Source of the DNA: Bifidobacterium simiiventris
Lineage (GTDB): Bacteria; Actinomycetota; Actinomycetes; Actinomycetales; Bifidobacteriaceae
DNA length: 64,000 bases
Direction: 5' to 3'
Assembly (NCBI RefSeq): GCF_019331715.1
Contig: NZ_JAHBBG010000005.1
Coordinates: 62,001 to 126,000 of the forward strand
The first letter of the stretch is position 1. Each line of letters begins with the position of its first letter. The notes beneath the pieces were generated by a model. It had not been told where the DNA came from. It did not search any database and was given only the letters and a program-made list of their open reading frames with translations. Shown here piece by piece: positions 1 to 9,600 of this stretch. The translations under genes were made by a program, and so were the position numbers.

Positions 1-903
1 CAACACATGCGTATACCTGCGCCTGTATCGTGCCGCAATCGACGGGAACCGTGACACCAGCTGGTATGCGGCGACCGTGAAATCGCTGAATTCCGCCATG
101 TTCTGGCGGCGTTTCTCCTGCTCGTACTCCTCCACCAAGCCGAGCAGGGCCTCGCGCCGGCGCACGACCTCGCGCAGGGCGCCGCACCGCCACACGCACA
201 GGTTCTCCAGATCAGCGCGGTAGGTTTCGAGTTTGGCGAGATACTTGGCGTCCTTCCCCTTCTTTCCTGGTTTGGGCGCTTTGGGTTTGGGCATGTCCTG
301 CGGCACCGGCCGCGTGCCGATTGCCTCGCCCAACTGCCGCAGGAAGTCCTGATCCCATGCACGGATGCGCTCGATCGCCTCATCCACCGTGGCGATGTCG
401 CCGCCGATCATCGCGTTGCCGATCGCATGCGACAGGTCAAGCACCTTGCCCACAACGGCATTGAACGAGCCGAAATCGTAGGTGAGCAGCATGTCCTGAT
501 GCCGGTCGATCACCACGGTGGCCAGGCTGATTGCGCCGGCGTCGCTCAACGGCTGCGTATCCCGGTCGAATCCGACCAGCAGACCGTATTGGCGCACGAT
601 CGATTGGAAGAAGGCGTCGTACGTCATCACTTCCGGCTTGAGAAACATGACTCCCGGATGTGAGGTTCCGCCTGAGGCCCCGACTTCCGCCGACACTCGC
701 GCCAGCAGTTCGGAAGCAGCCTTGCGGGTGAAGGTCAGGCCGAGGATGCGTTCGGGCGACACGCCCTGTTCGATCAGCGTGGTGATGCGGCGTGTCATGG
801 TGTAGGTCTTGCCGCTGCCCGCACCGGCGACCACCAGCACGTTCTCGTTCACGGGGGCATGGATGATCCGCGATTGTTCGGCGCTATCGGTGAATCGACT
901 CAT
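1..903 (-). CDS. AdnB-like UvrD/Rep-family helicase (N-terminal part, runs off the window)
   Basis: The reading frame starts at ATG 903 and is still open at base 1, so only about 300 N-terminal residues are seen. They contain a textbook UvrD-type Walker A motif (VVAGAGSGKT, about residues 29-38), then motif Ia (LTFTRKAASEL). A charged Lys/Pro-rich linker follows near residue 205. The ATG overlaps the stop of the upstream nuclease-helicase by four bases (ATGA), so the two are translationally coupled. In mycobacteria the same arrangement is AdnA-AdnB, a heterodimeric motor-nuclease that resects DNA double-strand breaks, with AdnB the stronger motor. The assignment is from family knowledge and gene order; a C-terminal nuclease domain is expected outside the window and cannot be confirmed. 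Confidence 0.85.
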   Translation of the reverse strand, partial: MSRFTDSAEQSRIIHAPVNENVLVVAGAGSGKTYTMTRRITTLIEQGVSPERILGLTFTRKAASELLARVSAEVGASGGTSHPGVMFLKPEVMTYDAFFQSIVRQYGLLVGFDRDTQPLSDAGAISLATVVIDRHQDMLLTYDFGSFNAVVGKVLDLSHAIGNAMIGGDIATVDEAIERIRAWDQDFLRQLGEAIGTRPVPQDMPKPKAPKPGKKGKDAKYLAKLETYRADLENLCVWRCGALREVVRRREALLGLVEEYEQEKRRQNMAEFSDFTVAAYQLVSRFPSIAARYRRRYTHVL

Positions 904-3900
904 GACTGCCTCGTTTCAAAAACGGTGTCGATCTGTCCGGCGCATGCCGGGCACACCGACTTCAGACGGCAACGCTTGATATGGGAGGGCTGCGGCCGCG
1001 CTTCCAGAACCGTGGACCGGCTGGCGGCCGCGGCATAGAACACGCGGGCGATCATGGTCAGCGACCATACCGCCTGGGTGCCGCGCAGTTCAAGGAACGA
1101 TCTCCACGCCGGCTCCCGGACTCCCTCCGGCGGCTCCAACGGCAGCTCGGGGATATCCATGACCACCGATGGTTTCTGGTAATGGTATCGGCCCGCGAAC
1201 ACGCCGGCATTAAGCGACCTGCCCCGGAACAATGCCGGCTGGTACAGGCTTTCCTGACCGTAGCTCTTGGCCGGCGCGTCGTTGGACATCACATGGAACA
1301 GCACGCTCTGCGCGACGTACGGCGAGCCATCGTGGCCGGCGTCTTCCGATGCGTGGTCTTCCGGGAACGCGAGGCCCAGCTGGTAGCACACCAACTGCAG
1401 ATCGTTGAATATCGCCTTGACCGGGGGCACCGATCCGGTCTTGTAGTCGATCAACCGTATCTGTTCGCCGCCGTCCGGCAACGTACGGTGTTCGAGACGG
1501 TCGATACGACCGGTCAGCCGAATCGTCATGGCCTCGTCCATTGCCTCGGGCCAACCGCCGATCAGAGATCCCATGATGGTCATGAGTTCGCCCGAGGTGA
1601 CAGGCGACACCCCGTCGATGGCGTTGTAGGCAGCCACGATATCGGACAGCGAGAACCGTGCGGAGAAGGAACGCTCGCATTCGGCGGATGTCAGGGTGCC
1701 GACCTCGATGGTGCCGACGTTGCCGGACGGATATTCCGCGGTATTCGAGGACACGAAGTATGCGGCGATGTTGTCGAGCACCGTGTGCGCGGAGGCGTCC
1801 TTGTGCAAGGCATCGTACCGGCTGACCGCATCCATGAAGGTGGACGGCGGTTCCGCCAGCTCGTGATAGATGTCCATCATGCGCTCGGCCACGGCTTGCT
1901 GCCGCTGTTCGGCCGCCAGATCGGGGAACGCCGACGGCAAGTCCAGCCCTTCCTCGCTGGCCCGTTGGGCGACGGCGTGGATCAGCGAGCCGAACGACGC
2001 TGAGACACTGCCGGCCCGAGGGCCGGTGAACCGGCGGTCCATCAGCCAGCACACCGGACAGGCCCAGATGCTGTCCACATCGGAAGGCGAGAGCACGACG
2101 ACGGGCGGTTTGGCCGCAACCGATTCATCCTCAGATTTCTTACCGTCGGCGCGACGGCCAGGCGCGCCGTCATCGGCGTTCACGAACGGCCAGGTACGAG
2201 GATCGGCGGCGTCGACGTCATGTTCGGCGAGCAGCCGCAGCGTATCGATCGCATCCCGGTGTTCCGGGGAATGTTCCGGGCTGGTGACCAATGTCGTTCG
2301 CGCGGATGCCACGATTCCCCGCACGGTCGCGTCCAGACCGTGGAATCGATCGGTTTCGGCGATCGATGCGTATTCGCGCCGGTTGGTCTGGGCATCACGC
2401 TGCCGGTCGAATCGTTCCGGAAGGTAGCCGTACAGGAAATCGGATGGAACCAGATCATCGTTGTATACGGCGCTGACAGACACCTGCCGGATCGCGCGGG
2501 TCAAGGCGACCAGCAGGCTTTTCTGTTCCGACGCTAGCACGGCGGCCAGCCCCGGGTCAGACTGTGCTCCCGCATCGTTGTCGATATGCCCGAACAGCAT
2601 CATGTCGGCCAGATCCTCACCGCCGAACATGGTGTTGCGCGCGGCGAGATTCGGCCATACGCCTTGCTGCAACGCCGGCATCCATACCAACTGCCAGTAT
2701 CGGCCGGCCGCCCCGGCCGGAGTGGTGAGCGTGACGGCCTGGTCGAGCGGTGCGACCTTGGCCAGAGAATCCGCCTCGATGCGCATCTGCCGAACCCTGT
2801 CGAGAAAATCACGCCAGTCGCCGGCGGCGGCACCGGCAGCGTAATCGAACAGGCGCATCGCCGTGTCCAAGCGATCGTTGGCGCTTCGCCCGGCATCGGT
2901 GTTGTCCAGCGATTCACGCTGCCATCGTGCGGCGACGCCGCATGCATCCCAAGCCAGAGCCAAAGCATATTGGGGCTCACGCGACGGCAGCTCGCGCAAT
3001 CCTGATGCCACCCGTTGCACCAGATTCCACAGGTGAGCAAACGCCTTGGCATGCGGGTCTCCTCCGCATACCGACTGGATGGATGCGAGCACGGCATCGG
3101 CATCGCTGAATTCCAGCATCAGGTACAACGCATCCACGCCGAACGGCAAGTCGTTTCCGGCGAGCGCATGATCGTCCACCAGCGAATCGTCGTAGGTTGT
3201 CTGCTGGGACTCCTGTGCCTCCATCACGCCGTTGCGCAGCGCGTCCCATTGCGCGACCAGCAAGCGCAACGGTGTCTGCCGCTCGTCCGTCGGGCCGGCA
3301 TCATCATCGAGTACTCCCGACAATGCTCCGAGGGATCCCATTGCGGCTTCCACGCCGGCCAGTCGTGCCGGGCGTCCTTCACGGTTACGTTCGACGCCGA
3401 TGCCGATCAGGGGGCTGCCCATCAGCGTGGTGACGCGGGAGCGGACGAACGCGGCCGTTTGCGGCAGGCTCATCGTCATGTCGTCCAGTGACCGATTGTG
3501 CAGGTCGGCCAGCTCGAGTAGCGAGAACAGTCCTTGGACGAACGGCTCGTCCTTGAGCGGTCTGGTCACCGACGAGTATCGCACGGGGACTCCGTCCCGG
3601 CGCAACCGTTCGCCGAAACGCCGTATGGTGGCGTTGTCGTGCGCGATCACCGCCATGTCGTTCCATGCCTGACCGTCATGCAGATGCGCCCGCTTGATAT
3701 GCCAGACAATATCGTCGAGTTCCTCGCTTTCGCTGCGGTACATCGCCGTGACGATGCTGCCGTCGAGCGGCATGGCATCCGCGTCATCCAATGGTTCGAC
3801 GGGCAGGCTTCCCGCCAGTTGTGGCAGTTTGCCAGGCCGGGACGGCAAGGGCATATCGTCGTCCACGGCGGAATGAATGGACAGCGACACCCGTGATTCG

Positions 3901-5012
3901 ACCAGTTCCTTATAGGAGACGGTCGCGGCTGAACCGTCGTTTCGCACGGGCTCGATGCGCAGCGTCCTCGCTCCGAGCAGCTGACGTGCCTGGGCAAACA
4001 GGTATTCAGGATAGGAGCCTCTGAACGTCTGCACCGATTCATCGGGATTGCCCACCAAGACCAGATTCGTTCCACGCTCATGGAGCGTACGCAGGAAACC
4101 GAACCCGGCCAGAGTGAGATCCTGAACGTCGTCGATCACCATGAGGCGAGGCAGCCCGGCCGCCGCAATCGTGCCCGTGGCGGCCGCGCCTTCCACCAGC
4201 AGACGCGACGAATCGAGTCTGTATTCGTGCGGGTACGCCTCTTCGACCATCTGCCGGTATTGTCGTCTCAGCGCGAAGGCAAGTCGCCATTGCAACCGAA
4301 GCCGCTCGATATGGGGCGACCAGTTCCCCAGCGCATCCAGGATGCTGGCTTCAGCCGATTCCGTGACGCCCAGTTCGTTCATGCGCGAGATCATGTCGCG
4401 CAATTGCATGACGAACGCGTCCCCGACGCCCCGGCCGGCACCCGACGTCTCATCGTCCGCATCCGTATCATTGCCCGTCCGCCGTTTGCCGGCACTGCCG
4501 AACATCACGTTCGACCAGTCGTCGGCACCGAAATAGTCCCGCAGCAGCAGACATGTGCCACATAGTTCTCCGGCCGCCACGTGGTTTCGGTGCGTTTCGG
4601 TCACTTGTTTGAGCAGAGCATCCTGCTCCGCGCCGTTGAGCAGTCTCGGCAACGCACTGCCTGCGCGTTTGCGCACCGCTGAGATGAGCCGGAACGCGAC
4701 CGCCGACAGTGTGGTGACCGGCCGGGCCTGACGGGACGATCCGAGACGGCGGATCGCCTGGTCGCTGAGCAGATCCGCCGCGTGGCGGTCGGAGACCGTC
4801 ATCACCGCTGACCCGTCATCGTGGAGCAGTCCTCGAACCAGCACATCGAACGCGAACGACGTTTTGCCGCTCGACGGCGGGCCGGCCACCAGCAGAACCT
4901 CCCCGCGTTTGCCCTTCAGCAGGTCAAGGGCGTCGTCCACCGTCACGACTGCATCGTCGCGTCGCATGCCGTCGTGCAGCACATAGCGAAGTTCAGGCTC
5001 GTTCCCGTTCAT
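900..5012 (-). CDS. AdnA-like helicase-nuclease (PD-(D/E)XK family)
   Basis: A 1370-residue protein. The N-terminus has a P-loop (VAGPPSSGKTSFAF, about residues 42-55) and a helicase-like core. The C-terminal part is a RecB/AddB-type nuclease: GRIDR, then LIDYKTG, then QLVCYQ are the usual catalytic and helix motifs. Cysteines in WACPVC and in KRCRLKSVCPAC fit the four-cysteine iron-sulfur clamp of AddB/AdnA-type nucleases. It is longer than the mycobacterial AdnA I know of (about 1050 residues). It is translated just before, and overlaps by four bases, the AdnB-like gene. Expected role: processing of double-strand breaks for RecA-dependent repair. The start ATG has only a distant G-rich stretch upstream, so the exact start is less certain than the identity. 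Confidence 0.85.
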   Translation of the reverse strand: MNGNEPELRYVLHDGMRRDDAVVTVDDALDLLKGKRGEVLLVAGPPSSGKTSFAFDVLVRGLLHDDGSAVMTVSDRHAADLLSDQAIRRLGSSRQARPVTTLSAVAFRLISAVRKRAGSALPRLLNGAEQDALLKQVTETHRNHVAAGELCGTCLLLRDYFGADDWSNVMFGSAGKRRTGNDTDADDETSGAGRGVGDAFVMQLRDMISRMNELGVTESAEASILDALGNWSPHIERLRLQWRLAFALRRQYRQMVEEAYPHEYRLDSSRLLVEGAAATGTIAAAGLPRLMVIDDVQDLTLAGFGFLRTLHERGTNLVLVGNPDESVQTFRGSYPEYLFAQARQLLGARTLRIEPVRNDGSAATVSYKELVESRVSLSIHSAVDDDMPLPSRPGKLPQLAGSLPVEPLDDADAMPLDGSIVTAMYRSESEELDDIVWHIKRAHLHDGQAWNDMAVIAHDNATIRRFGERLRRDGVPVRYSSVTRPLKDEPFVQGLFSLLELADLHNRSLDDMTMSLPQTAAFVRSRVTTLMGSPLIGIGVERNREGRPARLAGVEAAMGSLGALSGVLDDDAGPTDERQTPLRLLVAQWDALRNGVMEAQESQQTTYDDSLVDDHALAGNDLPFGVDALYLMLEFSDADAVLASIQSVCGGDPHAKAFAHLWNLVQRVASGLRELPSREPQYALALAWDACGVAARWQRESLDNTDAGRSANDRLDTAMRLFDYAAGAAAGDWRDFLDRVRQMRIEADSLAKVAPLDQAVTLTTPAGAAGRYWQLVWMPALQQGVWPNLAARNTMFGGEDLADMMLFGHIDNDAGAQSDPGLAAVLASEQKSLLVALTRAIRQVSVSAVYNDDLVPSDFLYGYLPERFDRQRDAQTNRREYASIAETDRFHGLDATVRGIVASARTTLVTSPEHSPEHRDAIDTLRLLAEHDVDAADPRTWPFVNADDGAPGRRADGKKSEDESVAAKPPVVVLSPSDVDSIWACPVCWLMDRRFTGPRAGSVSASFGSLIHAVAQRASEEGLDLPSAFPDLAAEQRQQAVAERMMDIYHELAEPPSTFMDAVSRYDALHKDASAHTVLDNIAAYFVSSNTAEYPSGNVGTIEVGTLTSAECERSFSARFSLSDIVAAYNAIDGVSPVTSGELMTIMGSLIGGWPEAMDEAMTIRLTGRIDRLEHRTLPDGGEQIRLIDYKTGSVPPVKAIFNDLQLVCYQLGLAFPEDHASEDAGHDGSPYVAQSVLFHVMSNDAPAKSYGQESLYQPALFRGRSLNAGVFAGRYHYQKPSVVMDIPELPLEPPEGVREPAWRSFLELRGTQAVWSLTMIARVFYAAAASRSTVLEARPQPSHIKRCRLKSVCPACAGQIDTVFETRQS

Positions 5013-5369
5013 GTCATCAGGGTAAGGAAGCCCCTCCCCGGTGTTCGGGCAGACGATGCGATCAGCCCTTGCGTCGCGGGAGAACCGTCGTCGTGTCGCG
5101 GTTCCCGTCCCGGCGGCGACACGCCGGGGAGAATATTCCCCATGCTCGGCCGCCTCGGCGAACAGAATTCCCCGATGGGAGAAAAGCCCGGTTTTCCGCC
5201 GTTTGTCGAGATCGGAACATGCAAGTTATCCACATTTTTATGAACACAATTTCTCCATAACCCACTGTTTCCAACGATATCGAAGCGTTCGACCACATAG
5301 GTCGAAAATCGTCGCCCGAACGATGGCGATCGGATACGCTCGCCTTCACATGCCGAAGGAGGTGAACCG
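5013..5369. promoter_or_regulatory. Divergent intergenic region between adnA-like gene and kinase cluster
   Basis: This 357-base gap must hold the promoters for both directions. Visible items are a near-palindrome with GGGGA/TCCCC ends at 5126-5141, a related AGAATTCCCC at about 5164, a single perfect DnaA-box sequence (TTATCCACA, 5226-5234), an inverted repeat TTCGACC-5-GGTCGAA (5288-5306), and a full-strength ribosome site just before the kinase ATG. I see no tRNA or small gene. Confidence 0.5.
5288..5306. promoter_or_regulatory. Inverted repeat TTCGACC-N5-GGTCGAA, candidate operator
   Basis: Two perfect 7-base arms separated by five bases, 64 bases upstream of the kinase start. The spacing suits a dimeric helix-turn-helix regulator, but no regulator is identified. 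Confidence 0.35.
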
Positions 5370-6602
5370 ATGGACACGACGACGATCCCACCCGAACAGC
5401 CGCATGCGCGTTCCGTCCAGCCGGAATTGGGCACCGCCCGGCGCCGTGAAGGTCGAAACGCCTCGAATGGGCCAGTGTCGATACCGGGATGCGTCTTCGT
5501 GCAGAAGATCGGTTCCGGAGCCGCCTCCGACGTGTATCGGTACCGTCATATCGCCACACGACGCGATTTCGCGGTAAAGATGTCCCGCAAACCTCTCTCA
5601 GGCGAGGATCGCGACCGACTGCATGGGGAGATGCGGGCGTTGCGTGCGCTGTCATCGCATCCGGCGGTGCTGACAATTCACGACGCGTTCGTCACCCCGG
5701 ACGGCTACGGGTGCCTCGTGCTGGATTATGCCGCGAACGGGTCATGCCGGAATCTGGTCGGCGACAGGTCCATGACCTGCGAGCGGACGCTCGATCTAGG
5801 CATCAGGATGGCCGGCGCACTGCATGCGGCGCACCGTCTGGGCATCGTACACCGCGATGTCAAGCCTTCCAACATCCTGATCGACGAGCACGGACTGCCC
5901 GTGCTGGCCGATTTCGGCATATGCGCCGACCTGTATTGTCCGGGATCCGTCACCGGCCATTCACCGCTGTGGTCCGCCCCGGAAGTGATGGATGGAAGCA
6001 CCGGCGGCAACGACCTGTCGGATGTGTATTCGCTGGGAGCGACGCTATTCGCTCTTTTCACTGGCATGTCACCCCATATGTTGGCGCGGGATTCGTCGCA
6101 TGGCGGATGCGACGAGCGGGAAACGGCCTTCATCGTGCAGACCGGCCTGGCCGCGGCCGGCATCCAGTCGAACGCTGCCGAGATCGGCAGGATGCTGTGC
6201 AAGGCTCTTGCGCCTTGCCCCGATGACCGATACGGCTCGATGCTCGAGTTCGAACGCGCGCTGCAACGCATACGACGACCGTATCGGCCTACACGTGACG
6301 TCAATGAGCCCGAACCAAAGTTTTCGGGTCATCCGGGCACCGTGGCACGACGCCGCCGCGCCGAATCGTCCCGGCGTATGTCGTCCGCCGCCGTGCTCGT
6401 CATGGCCGTGCTGTTGATCACGTTGACGTCATGGAAAGGAACCGACCGGTTCCGTTACGGCGAGGTCACCGACGTCAACCCGTCAGGCACCGTCAACGAC
6501 GGTGTCGGGGACGGTCTTACGCCGGACGGCGCTCCGGCGGACTCGTTCATCCGCACCACCACGGCATGGCGATGCGACGTCAACAGAAAGGTTCCGTCAT
6601 GA
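5370..6602 (+). CDS. Membrane-anchored Ser/Thr protein kinase
   Basis: A 410-residue Hanks-type kinase. Glycine-rich loop IGSGAASDVY (about residue 48), ATP-binding Lys in FAVKMS, catalytic loop HRDVKPSNI, metal-binding DFG in ADFGICAD, and a SAPEV motif in the activation segment are all present, so it should be active. One hydrophobic segment near residues 337-355 would anchor it with the kinase inside the cell and a short tail outside; there are no PASTA repeats. The start is fixed by an ideal ribosome site (AAGGAGGTGA) before ATG 5370. Its stop overlaps the next start (ATGA at 6599-6602), so kinase and surface protein are co-translated. Likely substrates are cell-envelope or FHA-type partners, none of which is in the window. 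Confidence 0.88.
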   Translation: MDTTTIPPEQPHARSVQPELGTARRREGRNASNGPVSIPGCVFVQKIGSGAASDVYRYRHIATRRDFAVKMSRKPLSGEDRDRLHGEMRALRALSSHPAVLTIHDAFVTPDGYGCLVLDYAANGSCRNLVGDRSMTCERTLDLGIRMAGALHAAHRLGIVHRDVKPSNILIDEHGLPVLADFGICADLYCPGSVTGHSPLWSAPEVMDGSTGGNDLSDVYSLGATLFALFTGMSPHMLARDSSHGGCDERETAFIVQTGLAAAGIQSNAAEIGRMLCKALAPCPDDRYGSMLEFERALQRIRRPYRPTRDVNEPEPKFSGHPGTVARRRRAESSRRMSSAAVLVMAVLLITLTSWKGTDRFRYGEVTDVNPSGTVNDGVGDGLTPDGAPADSFIRTTTAWRCDVNRKVPS

Positions 6603-9600
6603 CATCCGCGCATCATCCCCGTCGCGGGCGGCCGACGTCTGCATATCGCATCACCGCGGCGATCGCGTTGTCGCTGCTCGTCGCCATCGTCATCGCGGCC
6701 GTCTGTTTCCTGTCGGTCACCCGCCAGCGAGCGCACCTGCACGACGGCACGGTGTGGGTCACCTCTGCCAAGGAACGGAAGGCGGCACGGTTCAATGTGC
6801 GTATCGGACAGGTCGATTCGACGGTTTCCGCCGTTTCGACGCGATTCGATGTCGCGCAGCACGATGATTCCACGCTGCTGTTCGAGAACGGGACGCTCAC
6901 CGTCCTTCGCGCATCCACCGTCCGGCCGCACGGGCGAACCGACGTGTCTTCTGATGCCGATGTGCTGCTGTCGGGCGCGACGATGGCCGTGGTCGACAGA
7001 ACGAACGGCAATGTGCGCATCGGATCGGTATCGGAACCAGACACCGTGTCTTTGTCTGGTCAGGAACCGCATATGCGGCTCGGCGACGGAGGCCGGGCGG
7101 TGATCTCCGGAGACGGCATGGTATACGGGTACCGTCCTCGCGATGGCATGGTGCTCGTATCGGATGACACGGGAACCGTGCGACGGTCAGGGTCGCTCAG
7201 TGGCGGCCAACCGCTGGTCATCGACGATTTCACCGTGATAGGCGATGTTCCCGTGGCATCCGTAGGCGGCACGCTCTATTGGCCGTCGGGCTCGGCCGAT
7301 ACCGGCTCGTCGGATCGGCTGATCCTGCAGTCGCCCGACCCGGAACATGTTCAGAGCGGTTGGGTCGCCGCTTCGGATAGCGGCGGACTGTATACCGTCA
7401 AGCTCGGTCATGGCGATGTCTCACCGACCGCTTTGCCGACCGGAGGAGACGGCCCCGCGACGCGACCGGCGGCGGTGGACGGCTGCGTGTATGCCGCATG
7501 GAGTCAGGCGGCACGCAATTATCGCAGACTATGCCATTACGGGGAACCTTCCGCGGACGACGAAGACTTCCTCACCTTGCAGACGGTGTCCCGGACTTCC
7601 GATCTTCGGTTTCGGGTCAACCATCATATGGTGCTGCTCAACGATGCCGTGCGGGGGACGCTGTGGGATCCGGCCTCGGGAACCCAAACCATCGACGTGT
7701 CGTGGGACGCACCGTCGCGCGGCGAATCCGAAGGTTCCCCCGACACGCAATCGGCTGAACCTTCGCGGTCTCGAGAATACGCCGAATCCTGTTCGGGAGA
7801 GTCCGAAACGGTGCGGGCCGTGGACGACCGCATCGGCGCCAGGGCGGGAACCTCCCGCACGCTCGATGTGCTGCGCAACGACGAGCATACCGGCTGCGCG
7901 GTGCTGCGCATCGATTCGTTCACGGCGCCAGACGACACGGCCGCGTCAATCAGCAGCGTGCATGACGGAACCTATCTGCGGCTGGATGCCACGGATGTCG
8001 ATCTACAGGGCCAGGACCGCGTCAGCATACGCTTTTCGTATACCGTCGACGACGGTTTCGGGCACACCTCCCGCGCGAATGTCATCGTGGAGCTGGTCTC
8101 GATGCGGGTCAACCGCCCGCCGGTCCATGATGGGGCAACAGCCGAGCATGACGTTGAGCAAGGCGGCGTCATCCGCATGAACGCATTGGAATCGTTCGAT
8201 GATCCTGATGGAGATCCGTTGATCCTGCTGTCCGCGGCCGTGGCCGGAGCCGACGGCGCGGACGAGGATCTCGGTTCCGTGTCTGTCCGAGCCGATGGAT
8301 TGGTCGAATTGTCGGCGGGAACGGCGGCTGAAGGACGGGTCTGCGTGGAGACGGTCATATACGACGGTACCGATACCGTCGAAGGACGACTATATGTTTC
8401 CATCCATCCGGCCGGCGCATTGCCGGCGGCGACCATACCGGCACTGGTCACCGTCGTTCCCGGCTCCCCAACCGATATCGAGGTAACCCCGTACATGCGG
8501 GGATTTTCACGGCATGAGGCGAAGGTGGCCTCGGCGAGTTCCATGGATGAGACGGCTTCCGTCACGCATGATGGCGAGCGCACGATCACGGTTCTGGCGC
8601 ATGAGTCCGGCACCCATTACGTGACGTATGACGTGGAGCAGGGTTCCCGGCAGACGCAGGGACTGCTCCGCGTCGAAGCCACGGGCGTGGACGTAAGCCC
8701 GGAAGCGCCGATCACCGCCGATGATGTGGCGTTGCTTGACGCCGACGGCACCGCCGTCGTGGAACCGTTGGGCAATGACCGGGATCCGTCCGGAGGCGTG
8801 CCCGGCCTTGCCGGACTGGGGACGGCACCATCCGGTTGCGAGGCGGCGGCGGTCAGAACACGCGTGTATCTGACGTGCCGCGTCATGCCGCAGGCCCCGG
8901 TCTCGCTGCGGTATTTGGCGCAGAACGGCAACGGCGACTCCTCGGGCACGATAGTGGTCTATCCGGCGGCCGATTCTGGCGACGGCGTATTGTCCGCATC
9001 GGATATCACCCTGCGTGTAAGGACTGGCGGGATCGTGTCGGAGAATCTGCTCGATCATGTCACCTATACGTTGGGAGCCACCGTCACGCCGGATCATAAT
9101 CTCGTCTATGACGAATCATCATTCGATGGCCTCATATTCGTCTCCGGCACGACCGTGAGGTATCAGGCCGGATCGGATCCGGGCGTCTTCGAGGCACGGT
9201 ACACCGTTCACGATGACGCCTCCAATACGGCGAGCGGGACGATACGCGTTCATGTCCACGCCCGACAGGCCGAAAGCAAGTCCGATCCGGAACCGAAACC
9301 GCTGCACGCCCAGGCATTCGCAGGTCAGACCGTCCGCATCGATGTTCCGCTGAACGGCATCGACGAGGACGGTGACGACGTCATGCTGCTCGGTCTGGGG
9401 TCCGAACATCCGCGACTGGGACGGATCATCGCGGTCGGCGCGAATCATCTGGAGTACGAGGCATATGCGGATTCCCACGGGACCGACACGTTCACGTACG
9501 CCGTCGAGGACTGGTCCGGCAGACGGGTGCAGGCCGATGTGAACATCGCCGTGGTCAGCGCGCAGCGACAGACATCGATCATGGCCCGCAACGATACGGT

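Noticed and set aside
5226..5234. DnaA box as a possible replication origin
   Set aside because: Only one box is present, with no AT-rich unwinding region or dnaA/dnaN genes nearby.
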